The notes below the pieces were generated by a model. The model saw nothing but the letters and a program-made list of their open reading frames with translations. It did no database searches and was not told the origin of the DNA. This document shows, one piece after another, positions 49,097-60,142 of a stretch of DNA of 61,137 nucleotides. Position numbers and translations under genes: made by a program. The DNA comes from Phoronis australis. Lineage: Eukaryota > Phoronida > Phoronidae. Each line of letters starts with the position of its first letter. Within the stretch, counting starts at the first letter, position 1. The stretch spans positions 149,375 through 210,511 of the forward strand of contig NMRA01000192.1 in NCBI GenBank assembly GCA_002633005.1, in the 5' to 3' direction.

Positions 49097-49829
49097 CAGT
49101 GGCGGATCTAGGATATCACAAGGGGGGGCCCAACATTTTGTCCGGCTGTAAGCATTTGCGCAAAGTAAACCACGATTGTAGATGCGCATAGCACCGAATG
49201 GGGGGAAACCCCCCTCCCGCCCAGGAAATTTTTCTGTTTTTACCTATAAAAATCAAGCATTTTCCTTGATTCCTGAAGTATTATCCAAGAAAAAAGGCAA
49301 AAAAAGAAAAAAAAAACGGTGAACGTGTCAAACAGGAAAACCTGCAAGTACCACAGACTCGAACTCACGACCTGGCGGATAGAGCGCGCGTGCGTTACCA
49401 CTACACCACCACGATTTAACTGCTAATGTCATACTAAGAGACCTACTTGTTTATGGTCCACAGCGTTTGCGCGCGAAACCTACTTCTTTTTGTAATGCTT
49501 ATTATATATTTTGTGCCATCGATTCTTAACAAATTTGTCGTATTTAAAATAGTCTTCAAATGCCCAAAAGACCAAATCCGTTTTTCGTGTTGGCAATAAT
49601 GACGGGATTGCTTTGGAAATCGTCTTAAGATAAGGTTTGACAAAGGGAGTATTGCGAGTTTCTGAGTGATTCACTAAGGCTTCGATTAAAATTCACATCT
49701 TACCAGCAGCTTCTGTTTTTTCATCGTCACTCAGGTTCCATTTTCTTTAAAAAATGAAGTAAACTTTCTTCATTGCACAGTGGAGCAGATGACGAAAACG
49801 GAGTCGTAGTGTGCAGCGCCACTGCCGGT
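49097..49829. mobile_element. hAT-like composite element with tRNA-like segment, copy 2
   Basis: Same element as 28864-29718, starting CAGTGGCGGATCTAGG. The minus-strand tRNA-like promoter is better kept here: box A TGGTGTAGTGGTAACGC (49408-49392) and box B GAGTTCGAGTC (49366-49356). It is inserted in a minisatellite whose units are found on both sides. Its 3' end is hidden in the N gap. Confidence 0.65.
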
Positions 49830-50112
49830 NNNNNNNNNNNNNNNNNNNNNNNNNNNNNNNNNNNNNNNNNNNNNNNNNNNNNNNNNNNNNNNNNNNNNNN
49901 NNNNNNNNNNNNNNNNNNNNNNNNNNNNNNNNNNNNNNNNNNNNNNNNNNNNNNNNNNNNNNNNNNNNNNNNNNNNNNNNNNNNNNNNNNNNNNNNNNNN
50001 NNNNNNNNNNNNNNNNNNNNNNNNNNNNNNNNNNNNNNNNNNNNNNNNNNNNNNNNNNNNNNNNNNNNNNNNNNNNNNNNNNNNNNNNNNNNNNNNNNNN
50101 NNNNNNNNNNNN
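49830..50112. other. Assembly gap (283 N)
   Basis: Run of N. Open frames crossing it are artefacts. Confidence 0.99.
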
Positions 50113-50301
50113 AATGCATATTGCAGCAACAGCAGTGTATAGTGCAGCAACAGCAATGCATAGTGCAGCAGCAGCAATGCATGTTGCAGCAACAACAACG
50201 CATGGTTCAGCAACAGCAATGTATAGTGCAGCAACAGCAATGCATATTGCAGCAACAGCAATGTATAGTGCAGCAACAGCAATGCATAGTGCAGCAACAG
50301 C
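50113..50301. repeat. Minisatellite, nine 21-bp units
   Basis: Units of AATGCATAGTGCAGCAACAGC with point variants, 189 bp in all. A 21-bp period keeps every frame open, which explains the repetitive peptides in several frames; no gene is implied. Confidence 0.9.
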
Positions 50302-50359
50302 AACAAAAGAACTAAAAGCGTTAGAAGCAGCAGCAATAACAACATCAACAATAACCATA

Positions 50360-50515
50360 CCTCATGGGCGGGGCAGCACTGAAATAAGTTGAGTGGCTAT
50401 AGCCCCCCCCAGGCCCCTTTGGTGCGCCGCCCTTGGAACATGGCAACGCAACAATGAAATAAGTGAGGCTGTAACCCCCCAGAACCCTATGGGTGCCGCC
50501 CATAAACCTTCAGTG
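50360..50515. repeat. GC-rich MITE-like repeat
   Basis: Two linked copies of a pattern: GGGCGGGGCAGCACTGAAATA, then GCTATAGCCCCCCC, then GTGCGCCGCCC, then a diverged second unit (GTGAGGCTGTAACCCCCC to GGGTGCCGCCC). A related copy is at 60611-60700. The GGGCGG...CCGCCC ends suggest a short inverted-repeat element. Confidence 0.5.
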
Positions 50516-51201
50516 GCTATTAACCAAAGTGTCCGCGGTGGCGGCAGCGTCGGCGGGCGCGGCGGCGGCGGCGGCGCAGAAAATCATTGCTCCTTTATTT
50601 GTATGAAAATACTTTACAATAAAGACAAATATGTACTGTTAGATACGATGCAATGTCCAGTCAGCAGTAGAGCTCTCGCAGGCATGCGCACAAACCGTCG
50701 GAGTGTTAATTGTCTGCATCCTCAACGACGTCTCGAGTACCAAAGCTCTCGAACTCACTCATCTTGTGATAGACTTTTCCATTGTTTACCAGGGTCACGT
50801 GTCTTTAGTGGTCGTGCAAAGCTTCTGTTCTTGTAGCTCGGCATTCCACTGACGAAGTCATTTGTTGACAAAATATTTAGTTTTGACTATAAATTTATCG
50901 TTTTTTAGTCTCCGTTTTTAATTTCGTTTTACTTCCCAACTCACGACGAACAAGGCAGTTTGAAGTTTATCCAGCTTTATGTAAGTATTTTGTCCGATGT
51001 ATTACAATGACAATCCAACAACGTTAACAGGTTAACTTTGCGCACGCAAAATACTGTTTTCCACAAAACTAGCTGACGCAATCACTTACAATAGCAATCA
51101 TACATATTTGTATAGTGACTTTTTAAGCAAACCTACAAGCAACATAAACAAAGCTTAATAAATGAATGTCAACCCTTGAATTCATTCATTGGCGTTGCAA
51201 A
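50516..51201. other. Intergenic, CGG-rich tract
   Basis: A GGC/CGG-rich tract at about 50535-50578 stands out from the AT-rich surroundings. It lies inside a 147-residue open frame (50393-50836) that is not believed to be a gene. Confidence 0.45.
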
Positions 51202-51846
51202 TTAAAGAACTTGCAATGTGTACACAATTCCTCTTTGCCCAAGAAGCCAACCCTCACGTTCCTTTACAGTTAACAACTTAGCTTTTCCATCTTCTTCCAA
51301 TTTTCTTAAAGAATTCTCGTATTCTTCTGGCTTGTATGGCGAGTCGTACTCCGTATTCATTCCAAAAGTAACCAATCCGCCTTTCTTCACCACTCTAATG
51401 AACTCATGCAGAGCGTCGAAGTGTAGACCTCCAGGATAGAACGATCCAGCAGCGACGGCCGCGTCATAGGCATCCGCCTCCAATCCTGGTGTCGGCGAAG
51501 ACGAAATAAACTCACAATAAATGTTCTTGTACAAATTCTTCTTTCTGGCACGTTCCAACATTTCCACGTTTGCGTCAACAGCGTCGATGTTTGTAAAACC
51601 ACACCGATGGAGCTCTTTGGCGACTAACCCCGTACCGGCAAGAAAATCAATGATGCGGACGTCTTTGCGAGAGCCCAACGCTTGTGAAAGAACTGTCGCT
51701 GTCATGATTGGAGCTTGGTAAGTTTGCTCAGTTAAATCATCGTCGTAATTGTTGGCCCACTTGTCATACTTGGAATGTCCTCCAGTTAAGATATGACTTA
51801 GCATATTTTTCACTTTTCCATTACTCCCCAGTCCTTGAACATCCAT
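51202..51846 (-). CDS. METTL27 (WBSCR27)-like SAM-dependent methyltransferase
   Basis: A complete single-exon frame of 214 residues. The layout is that of METTL27/WBSCR27-like class I methyltransferases: an N-terminal SKYDKWANNYDDDL segment (25-38), then motif I IIDFLAGTG (65-73), the acidic strand-2 residue in VDAN (Asp91) and AYDAAVAAGSF (126-136). KKGGLVTFG (154-162) forms the post-I/strand-5 region. The length suits the family. It should bind S-adenosylmethionine in the cytosol or nucleus; its substrate is unknown. Motif I has Phe-Leu-Ala where many relatives have Gly-x-Gly, though the terminal GTG is kept. The ATG at 51846 follows a purine-rich AGCAGGAAG stretch and no better upstream start is visible. 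The neighbours are repeats, so there is no functional context. Confidence 0.85.
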   Translation of the reverse strand: MDVQGLGSNGKVKNMLSHILTGGHSKYDKWANNYDDDLTEQTYQAPIMTATVLSQALGSRKDVRIIDFLAGTGLVAKELHRCGFTNIDAVDANVEMLERARKKNLYKNIYCEFISSSPTPGLEADAYDAAVAAGSFYPGGLHFDALHEFIRVVKKGGLVTFGMNTEYDSPYKPEEYENSLRKLEEDGKAKLLTVKEREGWLLGQRGIVYTLQVL

Positions 51847-54579
51847 CTTCCTGCTTGATCCGTTGAATACCTTTACTGTGTTGAAAGCACCACTGACGCA
51901 GCAGCTTTTTGTATCCTAAATGCGCCGATAACGAACCGGTATAACCCGGATAAAAGCAGCGAACGCTTTACTGCGTTGAGTAGATTACGCACATCCACTT
52001 GATGAAATGTCAACTTCATTTCACGAAAGCTACAATACAAGGGACAATAGCCAAGCCTTTTCCCGGGTAAAAGGAGACACTTTTTGTATGGTCCCTGTCA
52101 GTGCATTGCCCCTGGTTCTATGTACTCTACAGTGAATGGTCTCCAGTAAGTCAATACATTCCGTTTATTGTAGTACTAAGGCCTCCTGTCCATATACATG
52201 GTTTTGCAATACAAAGTTACTTAATTATTTACATCGTCTCTTCTACCAGCAGCCAACAAACACTGAGCTAAATATAAAATGCTACTGGTCGTTCCTAAAA
52301 GATGAAAGCTGTCCCGCTTACCTTGTGCACAAACTACGCGCGTGCGTACCAGAACCGAAAATTTTAGGAGCGCGACTCGCGTCACCAAGTTTTCATTGAC
52401 GCACTGTAATTGTTTAACTTCGGTCAACGTGCGCATTGAAACTGCGAGCAATCACGCTTTATTTTGTGAAAATGCACAATCCATTTTGATTATACAATGG
52501 TTAACTTGCGGTATGACGTCTAGCATATTGTAAAAATACATAATCCAACTGTGGGTGAAATACCGTTAGCCGCTTGGACAAATCACTAATCGCGTAACAA
52601 GATAGAAGAAATCACACACACTGAAAGCCCCTTTCGTCTAAAAAGACATTTGTATTAATATACTAACGTTAACCATACTAGATTCCTCCAAACAAATCCA
52701 TAGATCTGAGGTTTTGTGAGTCGATTGACCCGAAGCCTCACGCATGTGGGACTCCATTGCATGCGCGCACCGAGCTTAAAATATAAGGGGGACTCGAATT
52801 TTTCGGTACGCGGACCCATTACCGACAAAATCAACTAGGACTAAAAAAACGGGACCACTAAGCTCAGGCCTACGGATTGTGCATTCCCGCCGAATTCCTG
52901 TGGACTTGGTGGACTTTTGTCTCGTTTGCTCAGACTTTTTGTTTCACTGAGCAGGAACCTTCTTTATTACAAACGGACAATGTGAATCGACTCACTATTG
53001 GTCTAAAGCATACACATATTGTGCTTTATTTGACATTGGAACAATCAAAAGTAACGTTTACAAAATATAGACTAAAAGGCGTTCTACCAGTTTTCGGCCT
53101 TTCGCCCCTTGCCTGCAGATATTCATTTCCTGAAATGATTGCCTCCCCTTAATTTGCATGATTTGAAATGCAAGAAATGAATTTGCCAAACAGTGTAATG
53201 TGCACCATATATTGTGGCTTTCACTCCACCTTACGTGAGTCTGTGGGCTCCTTGTGCATACCTAGTTTTGGAAAAGGTTTATCATTTGCAAACCGCACTT
53301 TTGTTTGTAATCCTACTTTGTTTGAAATATAAAACGTATTTGTGACAAAAATGTTGACTGTAAAAGTATAATAAACCAGAAAATTGCGAAAATTTCGTCA
53401 AATATGAGACCAAATGTTAGTGATAAATCGATTGAGGCAACTTCCGAAAGATAAAAGCTAACTTCATCAATACAGCAACTTTCTTTGTCCAAACAACCCT
53501 CCCCTCCAAAATTCACATATTGGTGGCATTAATTTGTTGTCAAACACTGTTTTCGACATTTACTGGCTATTTTAGTTTACTCTGCATAGATCTCTATCAC
53601 ACAAGTGCTCATACGCTATGCCCAACTCGATACCGTGGATACGTGTATGATACCAGAGAACGTGCAAGCGTGCACTTACATTTCCAACCAATAGATGACG
53701 AGGAAAATGGTGTATTCCAGTTTTCTAACCGCAAAAACGTCCCTAGAACTTGGGGAAGATTTACTTCTTTAAAAGACTCGTTTTTGGTCTCAAAAACGCA
53801 AGTTTGGAATTACCGTTGAATGGTATAGACGTTTTGAAGCTATTTGCTTTGACCAGAGCTACAATAAGATCCGTTATGTTTTTATGATTTTATTACAAAT
53901 CGCGAACTCTCGTCGTTATCTGTCAGATATTCGCTGCCCCGTCTTTACCATTTAATAGGTATTATCTGAGAAAACCTGCAAAATTTCAAAATGTTGGCGG
54001 AGGCAAGTTAAAATTCATGGATTTTGAGTATAGTTTTTTATGAATAATATATGTCAATCTCTCAATTTCAATATGGCGTGGAAAATATGATGCAAACGTT
54101 TAAGTGTTGTCAGCACGCCATCTGTTGGCCATATCACGTGACCCAATGAATAGTTTCTAATAAGGTTATGAAATAATAATGGAGAAAGTAATTTTAAAAA
54201 CATTAAAATGATATTTGTGTGAATTTCAGCACATCCAATATTCCTCTGTATTCCTATAGGAGCTATGGCTAACAAGTATGTTATTTCAAAAGGGTTTTAT
54301 AAAAAAATGGTTCCAAACTATTTCGAGCGGCCTATTTTCCTACACCAAGCTAAGATGAAATAAAAAATATTTCATCGTCAAAACCGTAGGAGCTTTTAGA
54401 AGTGAGAAAAACGATTTTTACACAAACCGTACACACTGAGCACAAACTCTACCTGCACGAGTCGTGAAAGTCGCGGGAATTACTGTTATAATTTTCGCCG
54501 CCATGATAACGATCATTTTTACAGAAACACAAACGCGACCTTGTCTTGACAGTCGCGGCATTTATTGCGTTAATTTACG
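51847..54579. other. Intergenic, no supported gene
   Basis: It includes the presumed promoter side of the methyltransferase. Frames such as 52877-53152 and 53520-53819 (91 and 99 residues, plus) show no domain. Confidence 0.4.
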
Positions 54580-54880
54580 CCATCGTGCTGGCACGTCAGA
54601 GAGCAACGCCCCAGTTAAGATTGGACAACAATTCCTATGATCCTATAATTGAGAAACTTTGGCAAGCGATCACGTTTGCATGTGCTAGCAGCTCCAAACT
54701 TGCCGCGTGCCGGCTAAGTGAGTAAAGTGTTACATGGCGTGGGATCGTCTGCCTTGCAGTCAAGTCTACTTTTCCCGGTCCGTCGTCGGTTGACTTCGAA
54801 ATTCTATTCATCAAAAAACCATTCAGTTTGCAAAATCTGTTATTCTAAATTATCTCTTTTGATTGCCAATTAACACTTTC
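54580..54880. repeat. Dispersed repeat, copy 2
   Basis: Shorter relative of 47575-48130, sharing TCAGAGAGCAACGCC, TTGAGAAACTTTGGCAAGCG-like and GTCAAGTCTACTTTTC blocks. Confidence 0.55.
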
Positions 54881-57800
54881 TTGTTTGCTGTCGGCAATGG
54901 GACTGAAAAGAAGACATTTAAGCACTGGCACGACTGCCGCCAGCCTCCCTCCGAAAATATTCTGCATTATTTTTGCTCGTTTCAGGTGATCTTTCTTTTT
55001 TAAAAGGTCATCAACTAAAATACCACACGTGCTTCATAATCTTTATTTTCCAGCTGGTAATATAAAATTTAAAGCAAACAATTTCTCATAAATATTTATC
55101 AGTTACAACAAAATACCAACATCAAGCACATTCAACTACTTACTTTTTAAAAAATCTATTTATTTTCACTCAGTTGTAACACGACATAAATGTAGTTTCA
55201 CCTCTTTTAAAAATCGTCTCAACCCAATCCAATGTTATGGAGTTCAATAAGTGATTTTTACGTTCCCCCTTTTTATGAAAATGTGCGACTATCGGAAAAG
55301 CTTGACCAAAATTTTTTGGCAACATGCGTTTTGGGGGCGAAACGCTGCGATGATGAACCTCACCAGCCAATGAAAAAAAAACATTCATGTAACATCGTGA
55401 TGGGATTTTTCGCTGATGAATTTGCCTTCGAAGAAGGAATAGGCCCATTCTATTGTCTTTGCATCTCAAAGAGTCGCTTCTTTCGTGTTAGAATACAATT
55501 CTTGGGTAGGCTAAACCCTGGTGCGCGTGATGTTTAAGAGTTGCACTCAGTCGCAGTTGTCGGCTGGTGCACACGTGGTTGCAAGCGTCTGCGAGTAGTT
55601 GTCTATAGACAGTATAATAATTCCCACACTTGTCTGCGCTTGACAGAAGTTTTCAAAGAAATTTGTAGTGTTGTAGATTCACTGTTCTTACTAAACAGCA
55701 TTGTAAAAGAATCACGACTAGCTTGGCACGTTTTTGCATTGCTGGTTAAAGTCATGTGATCCGTTTTAAAAACACTGTGCATCTGCATAAAAACCATTGA
55801 AACATACTCTCTGATACTTAATTAGAACTTTTCTTAAGTATGAGATCGATATGCTGCCTGTACATACTTTTTATTTTATTTTATTTTTTATTTTCCTAAA
55901 ATCTGCGTGATCAAAACAAACGAATATTACTCATAATGCTGTGCGGTTTGACCTTCGAAGACGAGAAGTTCAACTTAGGCAATTTATTCGTATCTTGAAC
56001 ATTTTGATGACGATATTGCTCCCTGTATGAGCTGAACACTCTAACTATTACGCTTAGGATTAGATGAAACCCTTACCTGGGAGAAATTACGTATTGAATT
56101 TGATAGTAATCGTTGTGCTCGACTCGCTGACTGAAACTGAGTGTAATGTTATTGTGGTTGGATAGATCCTGTTTGTCACTCGATGGTCGTGGGTTGGATT
56201 TCTACCTGCTAGCAATTTTCTGACTTTGGACTTGAATTGCAAAGTTATTCGTGGATTTTCATTGTCATAAGAAAAGCATTGTCTATCACCAGGGACTCTA
56301 TACTCTACTAGTCAGTTGGCTAGTCCACTTAAACACAAAGCAGTGGGTCAGCGATGACAGCCCCAGGTTGAATGCAAGCAAATTTGGGTAGTGTTGGTAG
56401 ACCGAAGCTTGTTGCGAGAAAAATGAGATCATACAAAACCATGCGTGGGAATAAGAGGCAACAAATGTGATGCCTGTTATTCAGTAGAGAAATCAAGGTT
56501 CTCAAATTGCAGGACACTGGTAGTGATCGTGTCCTTATTACAAGACAATGTACTATGAATGGATATAAACAAAAGCAGATCAGTAGGAGCAGTAATCAAG
56601 GTTGAACAGGTTACAGCTCAGGTGACTGGGTATTTTGGCTTTGTATTATCGGTGGTATGGTCTCGATTGCGGAAATAAGGGGCTGGGGATAGGGGAAGGT
56701 TGATGAAAGTGCTTGCTTTTATCTTATGTACCCCTTCTCGGAATTTTAGTATGCGATTAGACTCTTCCAGACTCACTTTATCAAGAACACAATCCATCAG
56801 TTTACAGGGCAGAGGGCCTAACGAGTGCTTCGAAAAACAGTGCCCTCCTTGAATGTCAGCTGTTATCAGAATTCCAGCATCAGTATTGACAAGTTAACAC
56901 AGGAGCTAAACTTAATTGGTCTGAAAACAGTTAGAACACTGAAGTTTCAACTGAATTTGAGGTACACTCACAGTTTTGAATAAATGTGCACCCTGAAATT
57001 TATCGATCAATGTTATCCATGAACTTCTCAGACTGGCAATTTGTATGATTGTCATGTTTTAAAGGATCATAGTAGTGTGTATCACCGCTGCACCAGCAAC
57101 AATAACAAGACTCAAGCAACAGTGACAACATGATCAGAGTACTGTGAGCCATGTGCAGAGGAATGGGTTGAGCTTAGGTGGCAATTGATGTTCGGTCTCT
57201 TCACATGCAGGTATGCTTTGAATACAATGCAAGAAACAGTCTCGTTTCTTAACGCAATGGAACCGGTTTATACGTAACCTTTGTGTTATCAAATCCCTCT
57301 TGTTGTTATCTTTTATCACTAATCACACAACTGTAATAAGTAACAAAACTGAAGCCTGTAATAAAATACATTTGCTAAGCATCACTAAAAATATGCCACA
57401 TGGAATGCTGACTTAAATCGTGGTTGGGAATGGACCACTGGCTTTTTGAAGGACAACACCAGTTTGCAGCTATCCTGACACCAACAACTTAATTAGAATG
57501 AGAATGGTGCTGTGCTTAGGTTTATCAGCTTCATTCAACTGTCCACTGCTGGCAAATTAATCGAGTCAGGGTCGTGTCTATATATGCTGGTGTAATTTGC
57601 GGAAGACTCACCAATTAAAATGATTAGAAGTAACTCTAGAACATGCAGAATTGCCGTTAGATATTGCGAACGGGCCACGGAATCGGTTCATTTCAACTGG
57701 AAAGCACGCGCATCATTGTCTGCTTCGTTGGGCATATGTCACAAGTAAAGTTTTGTTTTGCAAAGTTTAGGTCCGAAATTGTGTTTCACAATGTTGTTTG

Positions 57801-58599
57801 CTGTAATACGATGTCTATAAATACTTACGACCCGTTCGCAGACGGGTTACGTGTCTGGTATCCATCTGCGTCCTTGATATGGGCACGTTACGACAGGTGA
57901 TTGACTTCATAGTTACGCCGAACTGAGAAATAGAAAAACTGTCCCTATGGGTCCCACGTGACCTGAACTCTACAGGTGAAACTCACTGGTTCCCTGCGTG
58001 CCGCTAGGTGGGGCGGTAGCCGCGCCACTGAGCACGCATCACTTAATTTCCTTCGGGAATTTTACACCGGCGTTTCTGATTTGCTAGTCGAATTCTCAAC
58101 AGGCAGCGCTTTACGCAACCAAACTGGCATGACTGATGGACTGAAGTGTAAATGTGGTCTGTTGTACAGACAATTCGGTGCTTAGTGTTCAGGAAATGTG
58201 AAGACTCGAAATTGTGATTGCGCCTTTTCGGAATGCATCTTTCTACTGTCGATGACTTTTGTTTAAGATAGTGTCCAGTATTCATACAGTAGAATAACCC
58301 ACCGTGTTTCATGCCGTGAGAGAGTAGAGTAGATGAGCCCTCGGACAGCTTCGCAAGATCGGTGGGTCTCGCCTTCTGTCCTTGCTGTGGTAAGTTGGTG
58401 TGGACGTGGATCGAGGGCAGGACCTGGTAGGCTGGTGGTGGTAGAGGTGGTGTTCTTCATCTTCTTCTGGAGACGAGACGCTGGCTGGATGGCAACAGAG
58501 TTATTGACATCTTAGGTGTGAAGCTGGCTTGATGACAACAGCTTAGAGTTTGATTCGCATGAAGCCGGCTTATTGGCAACAGCTGTCATGCTACTGATT
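54881..58599. other. Intergenic, no supported gene
   Basis: A T-rich low-complexity tract at about 55870-55896. Overlapping frames of about 100 residues on both strands at 55170-55537 have no recognisable family. No RNA gene was identified. Confidence 0.4.
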
Positions 58600-59395
58600 G
58601 GTTGTCTTTATACTGCCCCATTGGGACAATTTTTTCCGTTGTCTTTATACTGCCCCGTCGCCTCTTCGGAACAGTTACCAGTATTGTAGGGCCCGAACCC
58701 TTAGTGCTCCGGTACATGGTTGTCAGGAAATTTCGGTTGTCTTTATACTGCCTGTACTTAAAAGGGGACTGTAGTCAAAATAATGTTGCAGTTAATCGGT
58801 TCCAACCTACAAATAAAACTCACATTTGCCCGNCGGTTTTTTTTTTTCTTTAATGTATCTGATATGAAATTGATGATTTTAAGCACCTTGACGTGTATTT
58901 GGCTTCAAAGTGTTGGAAATAACAGTTTCATCAAGCGCGCTACGTGTGAAGGGGGAATTCTAATAAAAGTTGGATTGGATGTGAGACAAATAGTACTTAC
59001 GATCTGTTTGCCCGGGTAACGCTGAGTTAGAAAGGTCGCCAGTCTGCAATTAAAATGAATAATTGTACGATTTAACTTCCGTACCATTCCGAAGACATTT
59101 CTGAGAACAAAGAACCCTATTGAAAGTAATTTCTTTTGCGTATTAGAAGGTCGGACACTATTACTGTTACAACCTAAAATGCAGTTTTGCGATATTTGTT
59201 AGATAAGAAAAACTTTTTGACGTTATTAGGTTTGACATTATTTTGGTAAGTTTATTACAAATCTTCAATCCTCGTCTATGTCTGCCATCTGAAATCTAGC
59301 TGAGACTAACAATTAAAAGGGGACTGTAGTCAAAATAATGTTGCAGTTAATCGGCTCCAACCTACAAATAAAACTCACATTTGCCCGACTTGCGC
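58600..59395. repeat. Short repeats around a single-N join
   Basis: TTGTCTTTATACTGCC occurs three times (about 58602, 58638 and 58738). The block beginning AAAAGGGGACTGTAGTC (about 58760-58832) is repeated at about 59317-59388. The first copy ends exactly at the N at 58833, which suggests an unresolved join. Confidence 0.65.
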
Positions 59396-59599
59396 GCCAA
59401 ACAAAAGCCGATTAGTATTTATGGTCAAAACGCTGAATCCTGAAATCGATCGCTGATTGGCAGATGTGTCAGTGACGTGACCGGCGGGGTTTCGGCTGCT
59501 TTTCGTATTCATTTCTTATGCAATATTGTGAAGAGTTTATCTTTGTATCAGTCGTCCTTATTTTCTTATAGTTGACTAAAGTCTTGTAAAAGGTTCGCC

Positions 59600-60139
59600 A
59601 TGTCTTTTTGTATGGCACCAGGTTGTTCAAACTCCTCAAAAAACCGGTCTTGTAAGGGAAGGGACATCGCATACCATCGGTTGCCTCTGCGTAACGTACC
59701 ATTGTTGAAGTTGTGGGTGTCAGCATAGATGGTGTCAGCTATGAAGCTGAAGAATCCGTCCGTGAATAAGCAAGCCGGGTTTGTAACGACCATTTCTTTG
59801 ATGATGACTATGTGAAGGACATTAGGGCAGAAATAATGAAAACGAAACCGAGGAGGATGTTGAGGGAGACGGCGGTTCCATCACGGTTTGACTTCGGCAT
59901 GACTCTCCACGCCGATAGAGCCACGGTGAATGCGAGACCAACTTCGTTGGGGGAGAAACAAGTTTCTTCCAGTAGAAAAGCAAGAATTGCGGAAAAAGAA
60001 CGTCGAATCCTTTTGAAAGAGGTACCACGCCGATAGAGCCACGGTGAATGCGAGACCAACTTCGTTGGGGGAGAAACAAGTTTCTTCCAGTAGAAAACCA
60101 AGAATTGTGGCAAAAGAACGTCGAATCCTTTTGAAAGAG
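59600..60139 (+). pseudogene. Broken THAP-domain gene, first exon
   Basis: Starts MSFCMAPGCSNSS (59600), a typical THAP zinc-finger N-terminus, and continues HRLPLRNVPLLKLWVS. It then meets a TAG stop beside a short tandem duplication (GTGTCAGC repeated, about 59720). In another frame VCNDHFFDDDYV and a later AVPSRF complete the THAP signature (C..H core and the AVP motif). A 118-bp tandem duplication (59907-60024 and 60025-60142), not a multiple of three, further breaks the frame. It ends at a donor-like GTATGT (60140). This is a relic of a THAP regulator or THAP-carrying transposase. Confidence 0.7.
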
Positions 60140-60142
60140 GTA

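Noticed and set aside
50113-50301. CRISPR-like array
   Set aside because: The units are contiguous with no unique spacers and the genome is eukaryotic; it is a minisatellite.
49727-50392. Long open frames on both strands across the minisatellite and gap
   Set aside because: They consist of N-run translation and a 21-bp repeat that is open in every frame; no gene structure.
50393-50836. 147-residue plus-strand frame
   Set aside because: It begins in a GC-rich repeat and crosses a CGG tract; no domain or splice context.
55170-55537. Overlapping frames of about 100 residues on both strands
   Set aside because: No recognisable domain and no way to choose between strands.
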